A DNA stretch of 64,000 nucleotides, from assembly GCA_963724945.1 (NCBI GenBank), contig CAVRWL010000003.1, positions 1,488,001 to 1,552,000 of the forward strand, written 5' to 3'. A model generated the notes under the pieces. The model saw only the letters and a program-made list of their open reading frames with translations. It was not told where the DNA came from and ran no database searches. The position numbers and the translations under genes are program-made. The DNA is from Hyphomicrobium_A sp963724945 (GTDB lineage: Bacteria; Pseudomonadota; Alphaproteobacteria; Rhizobiales; Hyphomicrobiaceae). This document shows positions 25,085 through 34,083 of the stretch, piece after piece. Numbering within the stretch: the stretch's first letter is position 1; each line of letters opens with the position of its first letter.

Positions 25085-25606
25085 TTAGTCGTCGTTCGCG
25101 CCGAAGCTGCCCCCGACATTGGACGAGCTGCCCATGATGGCCTCGGCGTCGAGCACCGGCATCAGCGCGTTGGGATCGTCGACGCGCCGCACGTTGCCGT
25201 CGAACTCGGCGCCTTCGGCGATCGACAGCTTCTGGTGAACGATGTCGCCTTCGACCTTGGCGGAGTCAAACAGCGCGACCGTGATGGCGCGGATCGCGCC
25301 GCGAACGGCGCCGCGCACCTCGATCTTCTCCGCGCAGACCTGGCCCGTCACCTCACCGCCCTTGCTGATGGTCACCTGCTTGCCGTGCACGTCGCCGCGG
25401 ACGTGACCGTCGACCTGCAGCTTGTTCTTGGAAATGATGGTGATCTTCTCGCCTAGGATGGTGAGGTCATTGCCGATCACGGACACGCCGTCGGTCGTGG
25501 TGCCGTCCGCACGCGATGACGCAGACCCGGGCAGCCCTGAACGCGCCGGGCCGGGCCCCGGCTTGGGCAGATTGGACTGAGCTGTGCTGGTCGGGCTGTT
25601 CAACAC
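25085..25606 (-). CDS. Bactofilin (polymer-forming cytoskeletal protein)
   Basis: 173 residues. The start is taken as GTG 25606 because GGGAGG lies 7 bases upstream; the longer frame to 25789 adds unrelated sequence, and the ATG five bases earlier is out of frame. A Pro/Ser-rich unstructured leader (about 1-45) is followed by the bactofilin beta-helix (about 46-145), with repeating short strands such as KLQVDGHVRGDVHGKQVTIS, GEVTGQVCAEKIEVRGAVRG and AKVEGDIVHQKLSI. Bactofilins polymerise without nucleotides and scaffold cell-wall enzymes or polar structures. It stands alone here. Confidence 0.88.
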   Translation of the reverse strand: MLNSPTSTAQSNLPKPGPGPARSGLPGSASSRADGTTTDGVSVIGNDLTILGEKITIISKNKLQVDGHVRGDVHGKQVTISKGGEVTGQVCAEKIEVRGAVRGAIRAITVALFDSAKVEGDIVHQKLSIAEGAEFDGNVRRVDDPNALMPVLDAEAIMGSSSNVGGSFGANDD

Positions 25607-25844
25607 GTCATACCTCCCGTGCGATGACTTATACCTATAGGATGCAAAATTGCCGAAGTGCCACCGTGGCCCCACGCATAGCATCGAAATACGCCATTGA
25701 GAACCAACGGGAATTCGATGACCGGGCGAGGCATCGGGCGTGGGCTCGTGCACTATCCCCCGCTGCGAGCGTTGCCGTCCACCCGCCACGGTAGCGGCGA
25801 CTTATGGCGACGCTGGGGCGCTGCGGCGTCGTGTCCCGCGGGCA

Positions 25845-26610
25845 TCATCGGCCCTTGGGACCGCGCCGCAACAGATATGTGTCCATGATCCAGCCCTTTT
25901 TCGCCTTGGCCGCGCGTCGGCGGTCCTTAATCTCGTCTATGACGTGGCGAATTGGCCCGGAAATGAGGATTTCGTCGGGCGTTCCCAGATAGGCCCCCCA
26001 GTAAATGTGCGCCTCCTCCTTAGCGATCGTGTCGAGCCCGGCGCCGCCGTCGAGCAGGACGACGACGGTATCGGGGGCGGGGGGCAGGCCGCCCTCGGCA
26101 AGCTTGCGCCCGGTGGTGATGAGGACCGCCTCGCCGATCGTGTTGAGCGCAATTCTGTGGCGGGCGGCCAATGCATGCAGGCTCGAGACGCCGGGGATCA
26201 CCTCGTAGTCGAACGCGCCCGCGGCTGCGACCCCGTCCAGGATCCTGAGCGTGCTGTCGTAGAGGGACGGATCGCCCCAGACGAGGAACGCGCCGCACTC
26301 CCCGTCCTTAAGCTCGTCGCGGATGAGGTGGGTGAAGATCTCCACCTTCGCAGCGTGCCAATCCTCGACGCTCTGCGTGTAGGATACGGTCGGGGCCGCG
26401 CGCGCCGGGCTCGGCACCTCGATGAGCCTCAGAGCGTGGTCTTTGACGTAGCGCGCGCAGATCTCCTTGCGCAGGCGCGACAGATCGGCCTTCTCCTGCG
26501 CCCTTGTCCAGCACGAAGACGACGTCGGCCGCGTTGAGGGCATTGATCGCTTCGACCGTTATCTGGTCGGGATTGCCCGCTCCGATGCCGATGACGAGGA
26601 TCCGCTTCAT
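25845..26610 (-). pseudogene. cobF: cobF, precorrin-6A synthase (deacetylating), with a single-base frameshift
   Basis: CobF methylates C1 of precorrin-5 with loss of the acetyl group, the step specific to the aerobic B12 pathway. The N-terminal 37 residues from ATG 26610 (MKRILVIGIGAGNPDQITVE up to FVLDKG) read in one frame. The rest (QEKADLSRLRKEICARYVKD, then VWGDPSLYDSTLRILDG and VIPGVSSLHALAARH) reads in another. Removing one G, complement of position 26499, joins them into a full-length 254-residue protein. Either this is a sequence error or the cell lacks CobF despite keeping the rest of the pathway. It is the outermost gene of the locus and runs opposite to cobT. Confidence 0.85.
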
Positions 26611-26775
26611 GCCCGCTTCTCTGTCTAACCAGCCGTGGCCCGTAGGCAGCAGGGGAGCGCGCCGCTGTCAATGGCGCGCCCGGTCTCGGGCTGATCGGGG
26701 CGCTCCATCCGCGGCTTGACGAACGGGGATTGTGCTCCATTCTCCGCTTGCCTGCATGACTGAAGGCCAACAGCC

Positions 26776-27840
26776 GTGACCGATGACTGGATCCTCGCTC
26801 TCTGCCCGCCTCCCTCGGCAGCGCATACGGCATCGGCCGCCGCGCGTCAGGACGCGCTGACAAAGCCGCAAGGCTCGCTCGGAATCCTCGAGCGGCTCGC
26901 GATCCGGCTTGCAGGCCTGCAGGCGACGGACGCCCCAAAAGCGGACAAGGCGCCGATCGTCCTTTTTGCCGGCGACCACGGCGTCACCGCGCAAGGCGTC
27001 TCGGCTTACCCCTCCGCGGTGACCGTGGAGATGCTGCGCAACTTTGCGCGTGGCGGCGCGGCGATCTGCGTGCTGGCGCGCGAGCTCGGCGTGCCGCTCG
27101 AGGTGGTCGACGCGGGGACGCTGCAAGCCTCCGAGATCGCCGGCGTCGTCAGCGACAAGTCGGCGCGCGGCACCCGCGACTTCTCGCTCGGGCCGGCGAT
27201 GACGATCGCCGAGCTTCTGTTCGCGCTCGGCGCCGGGCGCCGCGCGGTCGAGCGTGCGCACAAAGGCGGCGCCGACGTTCTCATTCTCGGCGAGATGGGG
27301 ATCGGCAACACGACGTCGGCTGCCGCCATTGCCGCAGCCCTCCTGGCACGCCCCCCGCGAGACCTCGTCGGCGCCGGCACCGGCCTCGATGCGGACGGCA
27401 TGGCGCACAAGGCGCGCGTCATCGCGGGCGCGCTCGCACATCACGGCCTCGATGGTGGGGACGTCGGCGCCTTCGACGTGCTCGCGCGCGTCGGCGGCCT
27501 GGAGATCGCGGCGCTGACTGGGGCCATCATCGCCGCGGCGCAGGCGCGCATCCCCGTGCTCATCGACGGCTTCATCGTGTCGGCGGCAGCGCTTGCCGCC
27601 GTGCGCCTCAATCCGTCCTGCGCCAACTGGCTTCTCTACTCGCACCGCTCGCTCGAGCAGGGCCACCGCCTGGTGCTGGAGGCGCTTCGAGCCGAGCCGA
27701 TCCTCGACTTGAAGCTGCGTCTGGGCGAGGGGTCGGGCGCCGCGGTCGCGCTGCCCGTTCTGCGGCTCGCCTGCGCGCTGCATGCGCAAATGGCGACCTT
27801 CGAGGAGGCACAGGTCTCGCGTGGCGAGCCATGCCGGTGA
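26776..27840 (+). CDS. cobT: Nicotinate-nucleotide-dimethylbenzimidazole phosphoribosyltransferase
   Basis: 354 residues from GTG 26776. It makes alpha-ribazole 5'-phosphate from dimethylbenzimidazole and nicotinate mononucleotide, activating the lower ligand. Visible CobT landmarks: TKPQGSLGILERLA at the N-terminus, FAGDHGVTAQGVSAYP, LGEMGIGNTTSAAAIAAALL and RLGEGSGAA, which contains the catalytic-base glutamate. Length is normal for the family. Overlaps the next gene by 10 bases, forming a cobT-cobC-cobS operon for nucleotide-loop assembly; bluB, which makes the base, lies at the far end of the locus. Confidence 0.95.
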   Translation: MTDDWILALCPPPSAAHTASAAARQDALTKPQGSLGILERLAIRLAGLQATDAPKADKAPIVLFAGDHGVTAQGVSAYPSAVTVEMLRNFARGGAAICVLARELGVPLEVVDAGTLQASEIAGVVSDKSARGTRDFSLGPAMTIAELLFALGAGRRAVERAHKGGADVLILGEMGIGNTTSAAAIAAALLARPPRDLVGAGTGLDADGMAHKARVIAGALAHHGLDGGDVGAFDVLARVGGLEIAALTGAIIAAAQARIPVLIDGFIVSAAALAAVRLNPSCANWLLYSHRSLEQGHRLVLEALRAEPILDLKLRLGEGSGAAVALPVLRLACALHAQMATFEEAQVSRGEPCR

Positions 27841-28430
27841 TCGATCTCATCCGTCACGGCGAGACGGAGGGGGCAGGTCTCCTGCTCGGACACACGGATA
27901 GCCCGGTGTCGCCCAACGGGTGGCGCCAGTTCGAGCGCCAGACGGCTGGGCGCTCGTGGAGCGCTGTGGTCGCCTCTCCGCTCTCCCGCGCGCGCGTGCC
28001 GGCCGAGCGGCTCGGCCGCGAGCGCGGCCTTGCGGTGCGGATCGACCCCGATTGGGCCGAGCTCGACTTCGGCGCCTGGGATGGGCGCGCGCTAGATGAG
28101 CTCAAGGCTGATCCAGAGATCGCCAATGACCTCGATGCGCTCTATCGCAGCGCGGAAGCGCCGCCGCCGCCGGATGGTGAGAGCTGGCAGATGCTGTCGG
28201 GGCGCGTGGCGCGCGCGCTGGCGCGGGTTGTGCAGGAGCCGGCCGCAAGCGGCGCGCTCATCGTTACGCACGCAGGTCCCATGCGCGCTGCCCTGGCGCT
28301 CGCGTGCGACATTCCCTTCGAGCGCCTGTGGGCGCTCAGAATAGCTCACGCCACACGCATCACGCTACGCGTCGGAAACGAGGGCGGTGCCCGCCTGTGG
28401 GGCGAGATCATCGAGATCGTGCAGCCATGA
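27831..28430 (+). CDS. cobC: Histidine phosphatase, probable alpha-ribazole phosphatase
   Basis: 199 residues. The phosphoglycerate-mutase-type signature DLIRHGETEG at residues 4-13 supplies the phosphohistidine; a second catalytic histidine is in IVTHAGPMR (about 145), and Glu in AELDFGAWDG (about 76-85) completes the site. Sandwiched between cobT and cobS with overlaps on both sides, it is best read as CobC, which removes the phosphate from alpha-ribazole phosphate or adenosylcobalamin phosphate. Members of this superfamily are promiscuous, so the assignment rests largely on context. Confidence 0.85.
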   Translation: MPVIDLIRHGETEGAGLLLGHTDSPVSPNGWRQFERQTAGRSWSAVVASPLSRARVPAERLGRERGLAVRIDPDWAELDFGAWDGRALDELKADPEIANDLDALYRSAEAPPPPDGESWQMLSGRVARALARVVQEPAASGALIVTHAGPMRAALALACDIPFERLWALRIAHATRITLRVGNEGGARLWGEIIEIVQP

Positions 28431-29152
28431 GCCGCAACGGCTTCGCCCACGCCTTGCAGTTTCTGACGCGCCTGCCGGGCGTGCGCCTCCCGGCGCCCGA
28501 TCCCGAGGAGTTGTCGCGCGCCGCGGTCTGGTTTCCGCTCGTCGGCGCGATCATCGGCGCCGCGCTGGCGCTCGCGGTCTGGGCCGGTGCGCACGCCTCG
28601 CCGTGGATCGGCGCGCTCGTCGGGCTCGTCGTCTGGGTGTGGATCACCGGCGGGCTGCACCTCGACGGCCTCGGCGATGTTGCCGACGCGCTCGCCGCCT
28701 CGCATCATGCGCCGCAGCGCTTCCTCGAGGTGGCGCGCGACCCCCATGCCGGCGCCTTCGCCGTCATGGCGATCGGCTTGCAGCTCATCGCCAAGCTCGT
28801 GCTGCTGGCGCAGGTCGCGGGGCTGTCGTCGCTGACGGCGCTGGTGCTGGTGCCGGCCTGGGCGCGCTGGGGCCCGCTCGTTTGGAGCCTCGCCGTGCCG
28901 CCGCTCGCCGCCGGCTCGGGCGAGCGCTTCTCCCGCGAAATCAGCCCGGGCTCCGTCGCCGCGGAGGGGCTCATTTTGGCGCTGATCAGTCTGTGGTTTG
29001 CGCCCGTGCTTCTCGCTGCGCTTCTGATCGTGCCGGCGATCGCTGTGTATTGGCGTCGCCGGCTCGGCGGGATCACCGGGGATTGTCTTGGGGCCAGCAT
29101 CGAGGCGACCGAGACGCTGTTGCTCTTTCTCGTCGCTTTACAGGCGACGTAG
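28427..29152 (+). CDS. cobS: Adenosylcobinamide-GDP ribazoletransferase (cobalamin synthase)
   Basis: 241 residues from ATG 28427, whose ATGA overlaps the cobC stop. A polytopic membrane protein with about six helices. The signature GGLHLDGLGDVADALAA (about 73-89) contains the metal-binding acidic residues of the CobS/CobV family, and RDPHAGAFAVMAIGLQL follows. It joins adenosylcobinamide-GDP to alpha-ribazole, closing the nucleotide loop, at the inner membrane. Third gene of the cobT-cobC-cobS operon, convergent with cobD. Confidence 0.93.
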   Translation: MSRNGFAHALQFLTRLPGVRLPAPDPEELSRAAVWFPLVGAIIGAALALAVWAGAHASPWIGALVGLVVWVWITGGLHLDGLGDVADALAASHHAPQRFLEVARDPHAGAFAVMAIGLQLIAKLVLLAQVAGLSSLTALVLVPAWARWGPLVWSLAVPPLAAGSGERFSREISPGSVAAEGLILALISLWFAPVLLAALLIVPAIAVYWRRRLGGITGDCLGASIEATETLLLFLVALQAT

Positions 29153-29154
29153 GC

Positions 29155-30195
29155 TCACAGCGCGGCGGTATCGCCGGCATTGATGTGATGTGCGGCCTGC
29201 AGCGCATCTGTGAGGCGCTGCCAGGCTGCCTCGGGCCCGGGCAAGCCGAAGCGCAGCCATGTCGGTTGCTCCGCGAAGGCGCGAACGAGAATGCCGCGCC
29301 GGCCGAGCGACTCGGCTAAGCGCGCCGCGCTCTTGTGGGCAACGAGCCGGAACAGCAGCGTACCGCCCAGGGGCGCGCAGCCGGCGCCAGCGAGCAGCGT
29401 ATCGAGCCGCTCGCACCCGAGCTTAAGCCGCTGCAGAGTGCCTTCGAGCCAGCGGTCATCAGCGAGCGCCGCCGTGCCGATGGCGATTGCCGGTCCCGAC
29501 ACGGGCCACGGGCCGAGACAATCGCGCAGCCGCTGCGCCATCTCCGGCGGCGCAATCGCGAAGCCGAGGCGCAGGCCGGCGAGGCCATAGGCCTTGCCAA
29601 ATGAGCGCAGCACGATCGCGGCCGGCGGCAGGTCCGGGACGAGGCTCGCCGCGCGCGGCATCACGTCGGCGAACGCCTCGTCGACGATAAGAAGGCCTCC
29701 GCGCTCGTGCAGGACCTGAGCCGCACGGCGCAACTCGGCCGGCGGCACGATGCGGCCCGTGGGGTTGTTGGGATTGACCACGACGAGGACCCCCGCATCG
29801 GTGGCGTTCTTAAGATCGCACACCTCGAAGACGTCGTGCCCGGCGCGCTGCCAGGCGGCGGCGTGCTCGCCGTAGGTGGGCCCGAGAACGGCGACGCGCG
29901 CAGGGGAAACAAGGCCCGGGAGCAACCCGATCAGCGCCTGCGTCCCCGGTGCCGGCGCCACCATCGCCGGCGCCGCGACACGATAGCGGCGCGCGGCTGC
30001 GTCGGCGAGCGCGAGGAGCTCGTGGCGCTGTGGCAGCCGCGCCCATGCTTCGCCGTCGAGGTGCGGCAGCGGATAGGCGTCTGGGTTGATGCCCGTCGAA
30101 AGATCGAGCCACGGCTCGGGCGCGCCGGGAAAGGCGCGCCGCGCGGCGTCGAGATCGCCACCGTGCGGCACGGCTTCGTCTCGCCTTTGCGTCAT
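29155..30195 (-). CDS. cobD: Threonine-phosphate decarboxylase
   Basis: 346 residues from ATG 30195 (MTQRRDEAV). A PLP-dependent fold-type I aminotransferase relative (named CobC in Pseudomonas denitrificans). Features: HGGDLDAARRAFPG and LDLSTGINP at the start, VVVNPNNPTGR, LIVDEAFADV and the PLP lysine in SFGKAYGLAGLRLGF. It makes (R)-1-amino-2-propanol phosphate for the lower-ligand linker. It is divergent from cbiB, 36 bases away, whose product attaches that linker to the corrin. Confidence 0.93.
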   Translation of the reverse strand: MTQRRDEAVPHGGDLDAARRAFPGAPEPWLDLSTGINPDAYPLPHLDGEAWARLPQRHELLALADAAARRYRVAAPAMVAPAPGTQALIGLLPGLVSPARVAVLGPTYGEHAAAWQRAGHDVFEVCDLKNATDAGVLVVVNPNNPTGRIVPPAELRRAAQVLHERGGLLIVDEAFADVMPRAASLVPDLPPAAIVLRSFGKAYGLAGLRLGFAIAPPEMAQRLRDCLGPWPVSGPAIAIGTAALADDRWLEGTLQRLKLGCERLDTLLAGAGCAPLGGTLLFRLVAHKSAARLAESLGRRGILVRAFAEQPTWLRFGLPGPEAAWQRLTDALQAAHHINAGDTAAL

Positions 30196-30231
30196 GCTAG
30201 CACCTGGCGGCCGCTTCGCTTGAGAGGGTCC

Positions 30232-31203
30232 ATGCACGCCTCGCTCGCTCTCATCGCTCTCGTCGTCGATGCCGCCTGCGGCTATCCGCAAGTCGTCTTC
30301 CGCGCACTGGGCCATCCGGTCAGCTGGATGGGGCGGCTGATAGCATGGTGTGAGACGGTCTGGAATAAGCCGGAAGCGTCCTTCGCGCAGCGGCGGCTCA
30401 GTGGCGCAGCGGCGCTCCTTGTCTGGCTCGCGGCCGCCTTGGCGGCGAGCGAGGCCCTGGTGCTGATCAGCGAGCGCCTAGTGCCGTTTCCGTTCGATGT
30501 CCTGATCATCGGCCTCGCGGCCTCTACGCTTCTGGCTCAGCGCAGCCTTTATCAGCACGTCGACGCCGTGGCGCGCGCGCTGGATGAGGGCGACGTCGTG
30601 CAGGCCCGCCGCGCCGTGGCGCAGATCGTGGGGCGCGACACCGCCGCACTTGCCCAAACAGGTGTCGCCCGTGCCGCGATCGAGAGCCTGGCGGAGAACT
30701 TCTCCGACGGCGTCGTCGCCCCCGTCTTCTGGCTCGTCGCCGCCGGTCTGCCGGGGGCCGCGCTCTACAAGACCGTCAACACCGCCGACAGCATGATCGG
30801 CCACAAGTCGGACCGCTTTCGCGCCTACGGCTGGGCCGCAGCGCGGCTCGACGATCTCCTCAACCTGCCCGCCTCGCGGCTCGCTGCGGTATGGCTCATC
30901 GCGGGCGCGGCGCTGCTGCCCGATGCGTGCGCCCACGCCGCGATCACCGCGCTCGGCCGCGACGCCCGCCGCCACCGCTCGCCCAACGCCGGCTGGCCCG
31001 AGGCGGCGATCGCTGGCGCGTTGGGCTTGAGGCTTGCGGGACCACGCCTCTATAGCGGCGTCCTGGTGGCTGATTCCTGGATTGGGGATGGTCGCAGCGA
31101 TGCCGATGCCGGCGACATTAAGCGCGCGCTGCGCCTCTATTGCATGGCGTGCCTTGTGCAAGCCGGCGCCGTCGCGCTTCTCGCTCTCGCGCTCAGGTTC
31201 TGA
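30232..31203 (+). CDS. cbiB: Adenosylcobinamide-phosphate synthase
   Basis: 323 residues from ATG 30232, with GAGAGGG upstream (called CobD in Pseudomonas nomenclature). An integral membrane protein with hydrophobic segments near the N-terminus, around 60-105 and at the C-terminus. Conserved motifs: GHPVSWMGRLI, ARAAIESLAENFSDGVVAP, YKTVNTADSMIGHK and the RLDDLLNLP stretch. Links adenosylcobyric acid to aminopropanol (phosphate). Its 3' end overlaps the end of convergent cobQ by 11 bases. Confidence 0.93.
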   Translation: MHASLALIALVVDAACGYPQVVFRALGHPVSWMGRLIAWCETVWNKPEASFAQRRLSGAAALLVWLAAALAASEALVLISERLVPFPFDVLIIGLAASTLLAQRSLYQHVDAVARALDEGDVVQARRAVAQIVGRDTAALAQTGVARAAIESLAENFSDGVVAPVFWLVAAGLPGAALYKTVNTADSMIGHKSDRFRAYGWAAARLDDLLNLPASRLAAVWLIAGAALLPDACAHAAITALGRDARRHRSPNAGWPEAAIAGALGLRLAGPRLYSGVLVADSWIGDGRSDADAGDIKRALRLYCMACLVQAGAVALLALALRF

Positions 31204-32674
31204 TCCGCGGCTCGCGCGCGAGATCCAACAGCGCGTCGCAATCGATGTGGCGCTCCATATGGGCGGCGAGCGCATCGAGCGTCGCTTCCACCTCGTCCTC
31301 GTAGCGCACGGCAGAGGCCTGCGCCCCGATGCGCTGCAGCCAGTCGCTGCGCTGGCGATCCTCGGCAAAGAGGCCGTGCACGTAGCAGCCTCCGATCTGC
31401 CCGTTGGCGCTCATGGCGCCGTCGATGCGCCCGTCGCCGAACTTGAGCATGGGTCGCGCGCAGTCGGCGCCCTCGGTGCGGCCCATGTGCATCTCATAGC
31501 CGTTGAAGGGAACGCCTTCGCCGCTGCTCTCGCCCGCGACCTCGACGAGCAGCTTATCCGGCGTCAGCCGCGTCTCGACGTCGAGCAGCTTGAGCCCATC
31601 GACGGTCGTCGCCTTGCCTTCGATGCCGTCGGGATCCTCGATCTTCATCCCGAGCATCTGGTAGCCGCCGCAGATGCCGAGAACCTTGCCGCCGCGGCGC
31701 ACGTGCGCATAAAGATCGACGTGCCAACCGCAAGCGCGTAGCGCCGCGAGATCGGCGATCGTCGATTTCGAGCCGGGCAGGACGACGAGCGCGGCATTGG
31801 CGGGGATTGCCGCCCCCGGCGGGAGGAACACGACCTCAACGTCGGGCTCGATCCGCAGCGGGTCGAAGTCATCGAAGTTCGATACGTGCGGATAGGCGAG
31901 CACGATGATGCGCACCTTTCCATTGGGTTTGGCGCCGTTTATCCCCTTGAGCGCCAGGGAATCCTCGGCCGGGAGTTGGGCAGCCTTTGCGAAATAGGGA
32001 ACGAGCCCGAGCCCGCGCCAGCCGGTCAGCACCGAGATGCGCGCCATCCCGTCGCCGAACAGCGCCGGGTCGCCGCGGAACTTGTTGACGATGAACGCCT
32101 CGATCATCCTGGCGTCGCGCGGCTCCAGCACCGTCTTCGTGCCAACGAGGCTGGCGATGACGCCGCCGCGCTCGATGTCGCCGATCATCACGACGGGAAC
32201 GTCGGCCTCGCGCGCGAAGCCCATGTTGGCGATGTCGCCCGAGCGCAAGTTGATCTCCGAGGCGGAACCCGCGCCTTCCACGAGCACGAGATCGGCCTCC
32301 TTGCTCAAGCGCGCGAAGCTGTCGAGCACCGCCGGCATCAGCTCCTGCTTCAGCGTCTGGTAAGTGTCGGCCTTCGTGTTGCCGTGCACGCGCCCCTGCA
32401 CGACGACCTGCGCGCCCACGTCGCTTTGCGGCTTCAAGAGCACCGGGTTCATGTGCACGCTCGCAGCGACGCCGGCGGCGCGTGCCTGCAGCGCCTGTGC
32501 GCGCCCGATCTCGCCTCCGTCCGCCGTCACCGCGGCATTGTTCGACATGTTCTGCGGCTTGAACGGCCGCACCTTCATGCCGCGCTTCTTGAAGGCGCGC
32601 GCCAAGCCGGCGACGATCAGCGTCTTGCCGACGTCGGAGCCGGTACCCTGGAACATGATTGCTTTCGCCGCCAT
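31193..32674 (-). CDS. cobQ: Cobyric acid synthase
   Basis: 493 residues from ATG 32674. The N-terminal P-loop domain has MFQGTGSDVGKTLIVAGLAR and FKPQNMSNNAAVT; the C-terminal class-I glutamine amidotransferase domain has the nucleophile cysteine in ICGGYQMLG (about 332) and a downstream catalytic His region. It amidates the b, d, e and g side chains of adenosylcobyrinate diamide. Start codon overlaps the cobO stop by one base, so cobU-cobO-cobQ form a minus-strand operon reading away from the riboswitch. Confidence 0.95.
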   Translation of the reverse strand: MAAKAIMFQGTGSDVGKTLIVAGLARAFKKRGMKVRPFKPQNMSNNAAVTADGGEIGRAQALQARAAGVAASVHMNPVLLKPQSDVGAQVVVQGRVHGNTKADTYQTLKQELMPAVLDSFARLSKEADLVLVEGAGSASEINLRSGDIANMGFAREADVPVVMIGDIERGGVIASLVGTKTVLEPRDARMIEAFIVNKFRGDPALFGDGMARISVLTGWRGLGLVPYFAKAAQLPAEDSLALKGINGAKPNGKVRIIVLAYPHVSNFDDFDPLRIEPDVEVVFLPPGAAIPANAALVVLPGSKSTIADLAALRACGWHVDLYAHVRRGGKVLGICGGYQMLGMKIEDPDGIEGKATTVDGLKLLDVETRLTPDKLLVEVAGESSGEGVPFNGYEMHMGRTEGADCARPMLKFGDGRIDGAMSANGQIGGCYVHGLFAEDRQRSDWLQRIGAQASAVRYEDEVEATLDALAAHMERHIDCDALLDLAREPRIRT

Positions 32675-33285
32675 CAGAACTCGATGCCTTCCTGGGCTCT
32701 CACGCCGGCGGCGAAGTGGTGCTTTACGAGCGTCATCTCGGTGACAAGGTCGGCGGCCTCGATCAATTCGGGTTTGGCGTTGCGCCCGGTGACGACGACG
32801 TGCAGATCCGGACGCCGCGCCGTGAGCGCTGCGATGACTTCGTTGAGATTAAGGTGATCATAGCGCAGAGCGATATTAAGCTCATCGAGGATCAACAACT
32901 TTATCGAGGGATCGGCCATCAATTCCTTGGCTTTCGCCCACGCGAGCTCGGCCGCGGCGATGTCGCGCGCGCGATCCTGCGTTTCCCAGGTGAAGCCTTC
33001 TCCCAGCGTATGCCAGCTGACCTGATCCCCGAATCGCTCTGCCGCGGTGCGCTCGCCCGTCTGCCAGGCGCCCTTGCCGAACTGCACGACGCCCGCGCGC
33101 AAGCCGCGCCCGAGCGCGCGCAAGAGCAGGCCGAAGGCGGCCGTCGATTTGCCTTTTCCCTTGCCGGTGTGGACGATAAGCAGGCCTTTCGTCAGCGTCT
33201 TCTCCGCCACCTCGGCGTCCTGGACGGCCTTGCGATTGGCCATCTTGGCCTTGTGGCGATCGGCATCCTCGGCGCGCTCGCTCAT
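32674..33285 (-). CDS. cobO: Cob(I)yrinic acid a,c-diamide adenosyltransferase
   Basis: 203 residues from ATG 33285, with GGGAGGC upstream. A CobO/CobA/BtuR-type enzyme: P-loop HTGKGKGKSTAAFGLLLRAL (about 40-59), FTWETQDRARD, LILDELNIALRYDHL and the closing HHFAAGVRAQEGIEF. It transfers the adenosyl group of ATP to reduced cobalt. Second gene of the cobU-cobO-cobQ operon. Confidence 0.95.
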   Translation of the reverse strand: MSERAEDADRHKAKMANRKAVQDAEVAEKTLTKGLLIVHTGKGKGKSTAAFGLLLRALGRGLRAGVVQFGKGAWQTGERTAAERFGDQVSWHTLGEGFTWETQDRARDIAAAELAWAKAKELMADPSIKLLILDELNIALRYDHLNLNEVIAALTARRPDLHVVVTGRNAKPELIEAADLVTEMTLVKHHFAAGVRAQEGIEF

Positions 33286-33302
33286 CGTTGCCTCCCTCCG
33301 AG

Positions 33303-33821
33303 TCATTTGAGAGTGAGGGGAATTCCGGCCGCGAGCAAGACGACACTGTCGGCCAGGCGTGCAACGCGCTGGTTGAGCGTGCCTTGCGCATCGCGGAATA
33401 TGCGCCCCAGACTCGTATCCGGCACGATGCCGAGGCCGACCTCGTTGGAGACGGCGACAAGGGGCGCGCGCGCCGCCTTGAGCGCCGCGATCAGCCGATC
33501 GCATTCCTCGGCGATATTCCGCTGCGCGAGCAAGACGTTGCTGAGCCACAAGGTCAGACAATCGACGAGCACTGTGCCCTCCTCAATGCCCAAGATTGCG
33601 CCGGGGAGATCGAGCGGCGCCTCCAGCGTTTGCCATTGGGCATCACGTTCCTCGCGGTGCCGAGCGATGCGCTCCCTCATCTCCTCGTCGTGCGCCTCGG
33701 CCGTTGCCACATAGACCCACGGTGGGGCCCCGCGCCGCACGAGCGCCTCGGCATAGCTGCTTTTGCCCGACCGGGCGCCGCCGAGCACCAAGGTCGATCG
33801 CGGGTGTGGAGCGGCGGCCAT
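33303..33821 (-). CDS. cobU: Adenosylcobinamide kinase / adenosylcobinamide-phosphate guanylyltransferase
   Basis: 172 residues from ATG 33821 (MAAAPHPRST); the earlier in-frame start would overlap riboswitch sequence. Also called CobP. Motifs: LVLGGARSGKSSYAEALV (P-loop), VYVATAEAHDEEM, IARHREERDAQW (His for GMP attachment), LVDCLTLWLSN and VSNEVGLGIVP. It phosphorylates adenosylcobinamide and then attaches GMP. First gene of the minus-strand operon. Its start lies about 50 bases from the riboswitch, which points the other way. Confidence 0.94.
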   Translation of the reverse strand: MAAAPHPRSTLVLGGARSGKSSYAEALVRRGAPPWVYVATAEAHDEEMRERIARHREERDAQWQTLEAPLDLPGAILGIEEGTVLVDCLTLWLSNVLLAQRNIAEECDRLIAALKAARAPLVAVSNEVGLGIVPDTSLGRIFRDAQGTLNQRVARLADSVVLLAAGIPLTLK

Positions 33822-33869
33822 GTTCGGCAAATTCGATTGACTAGGCTCCGATCGAACCCTTATCAAACG

Positions 33870-34040
33870 AGGGACGGTTCCCCGCAAGGGGATTGAATGG
33901 GAATGCGGTCACGCCCTGGTTCGGGCGAATTCCGCAACTGCCCCCGCAACTGTAGTCGGCGAGCCGACGGCGTTTTTACCACTGGGAAACCGGGAAGGTA
34001 GCCGCAGGCAACGACCCGAGAGTCAGGAGACCTGCCGTCG
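33870..34040 (+). promoter_or_regulatory. Cobalamin riboswitch
   Basis: Conserved elements in order: TTGAATGGGAATGCGGTC (about 33894), GCAACTGCCCCCGCAACTGT, GTCGGCGAGCCGACGG, then CCACTGGGAAACCGGGAAGG, and the B12 box GAGTCAGGAGACCTGCC ending near 34036. This is the standard AdoCbl-binding architecture. It lies just upstream of cbtB, and its expression platform probably masks the AAGGAGG ribosome site at 34073-34079. It would shut down cobalt uptake, and perhaps the long cob transcript behind it, when cobalamin is abundant. Confidence 0.93.
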
Positions 34041-34083
34041 CATCGCAACTCGTATGGCCCGGTGGGTGGCCAAGGAGGCACAT

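Noticed and set aside
34054..34083. ATG 34054 as the cbtB start
   Set aside because: It would place ten extra residues over the ribosome site AAGGAGG, which is correctly spaced for TTG 34084.
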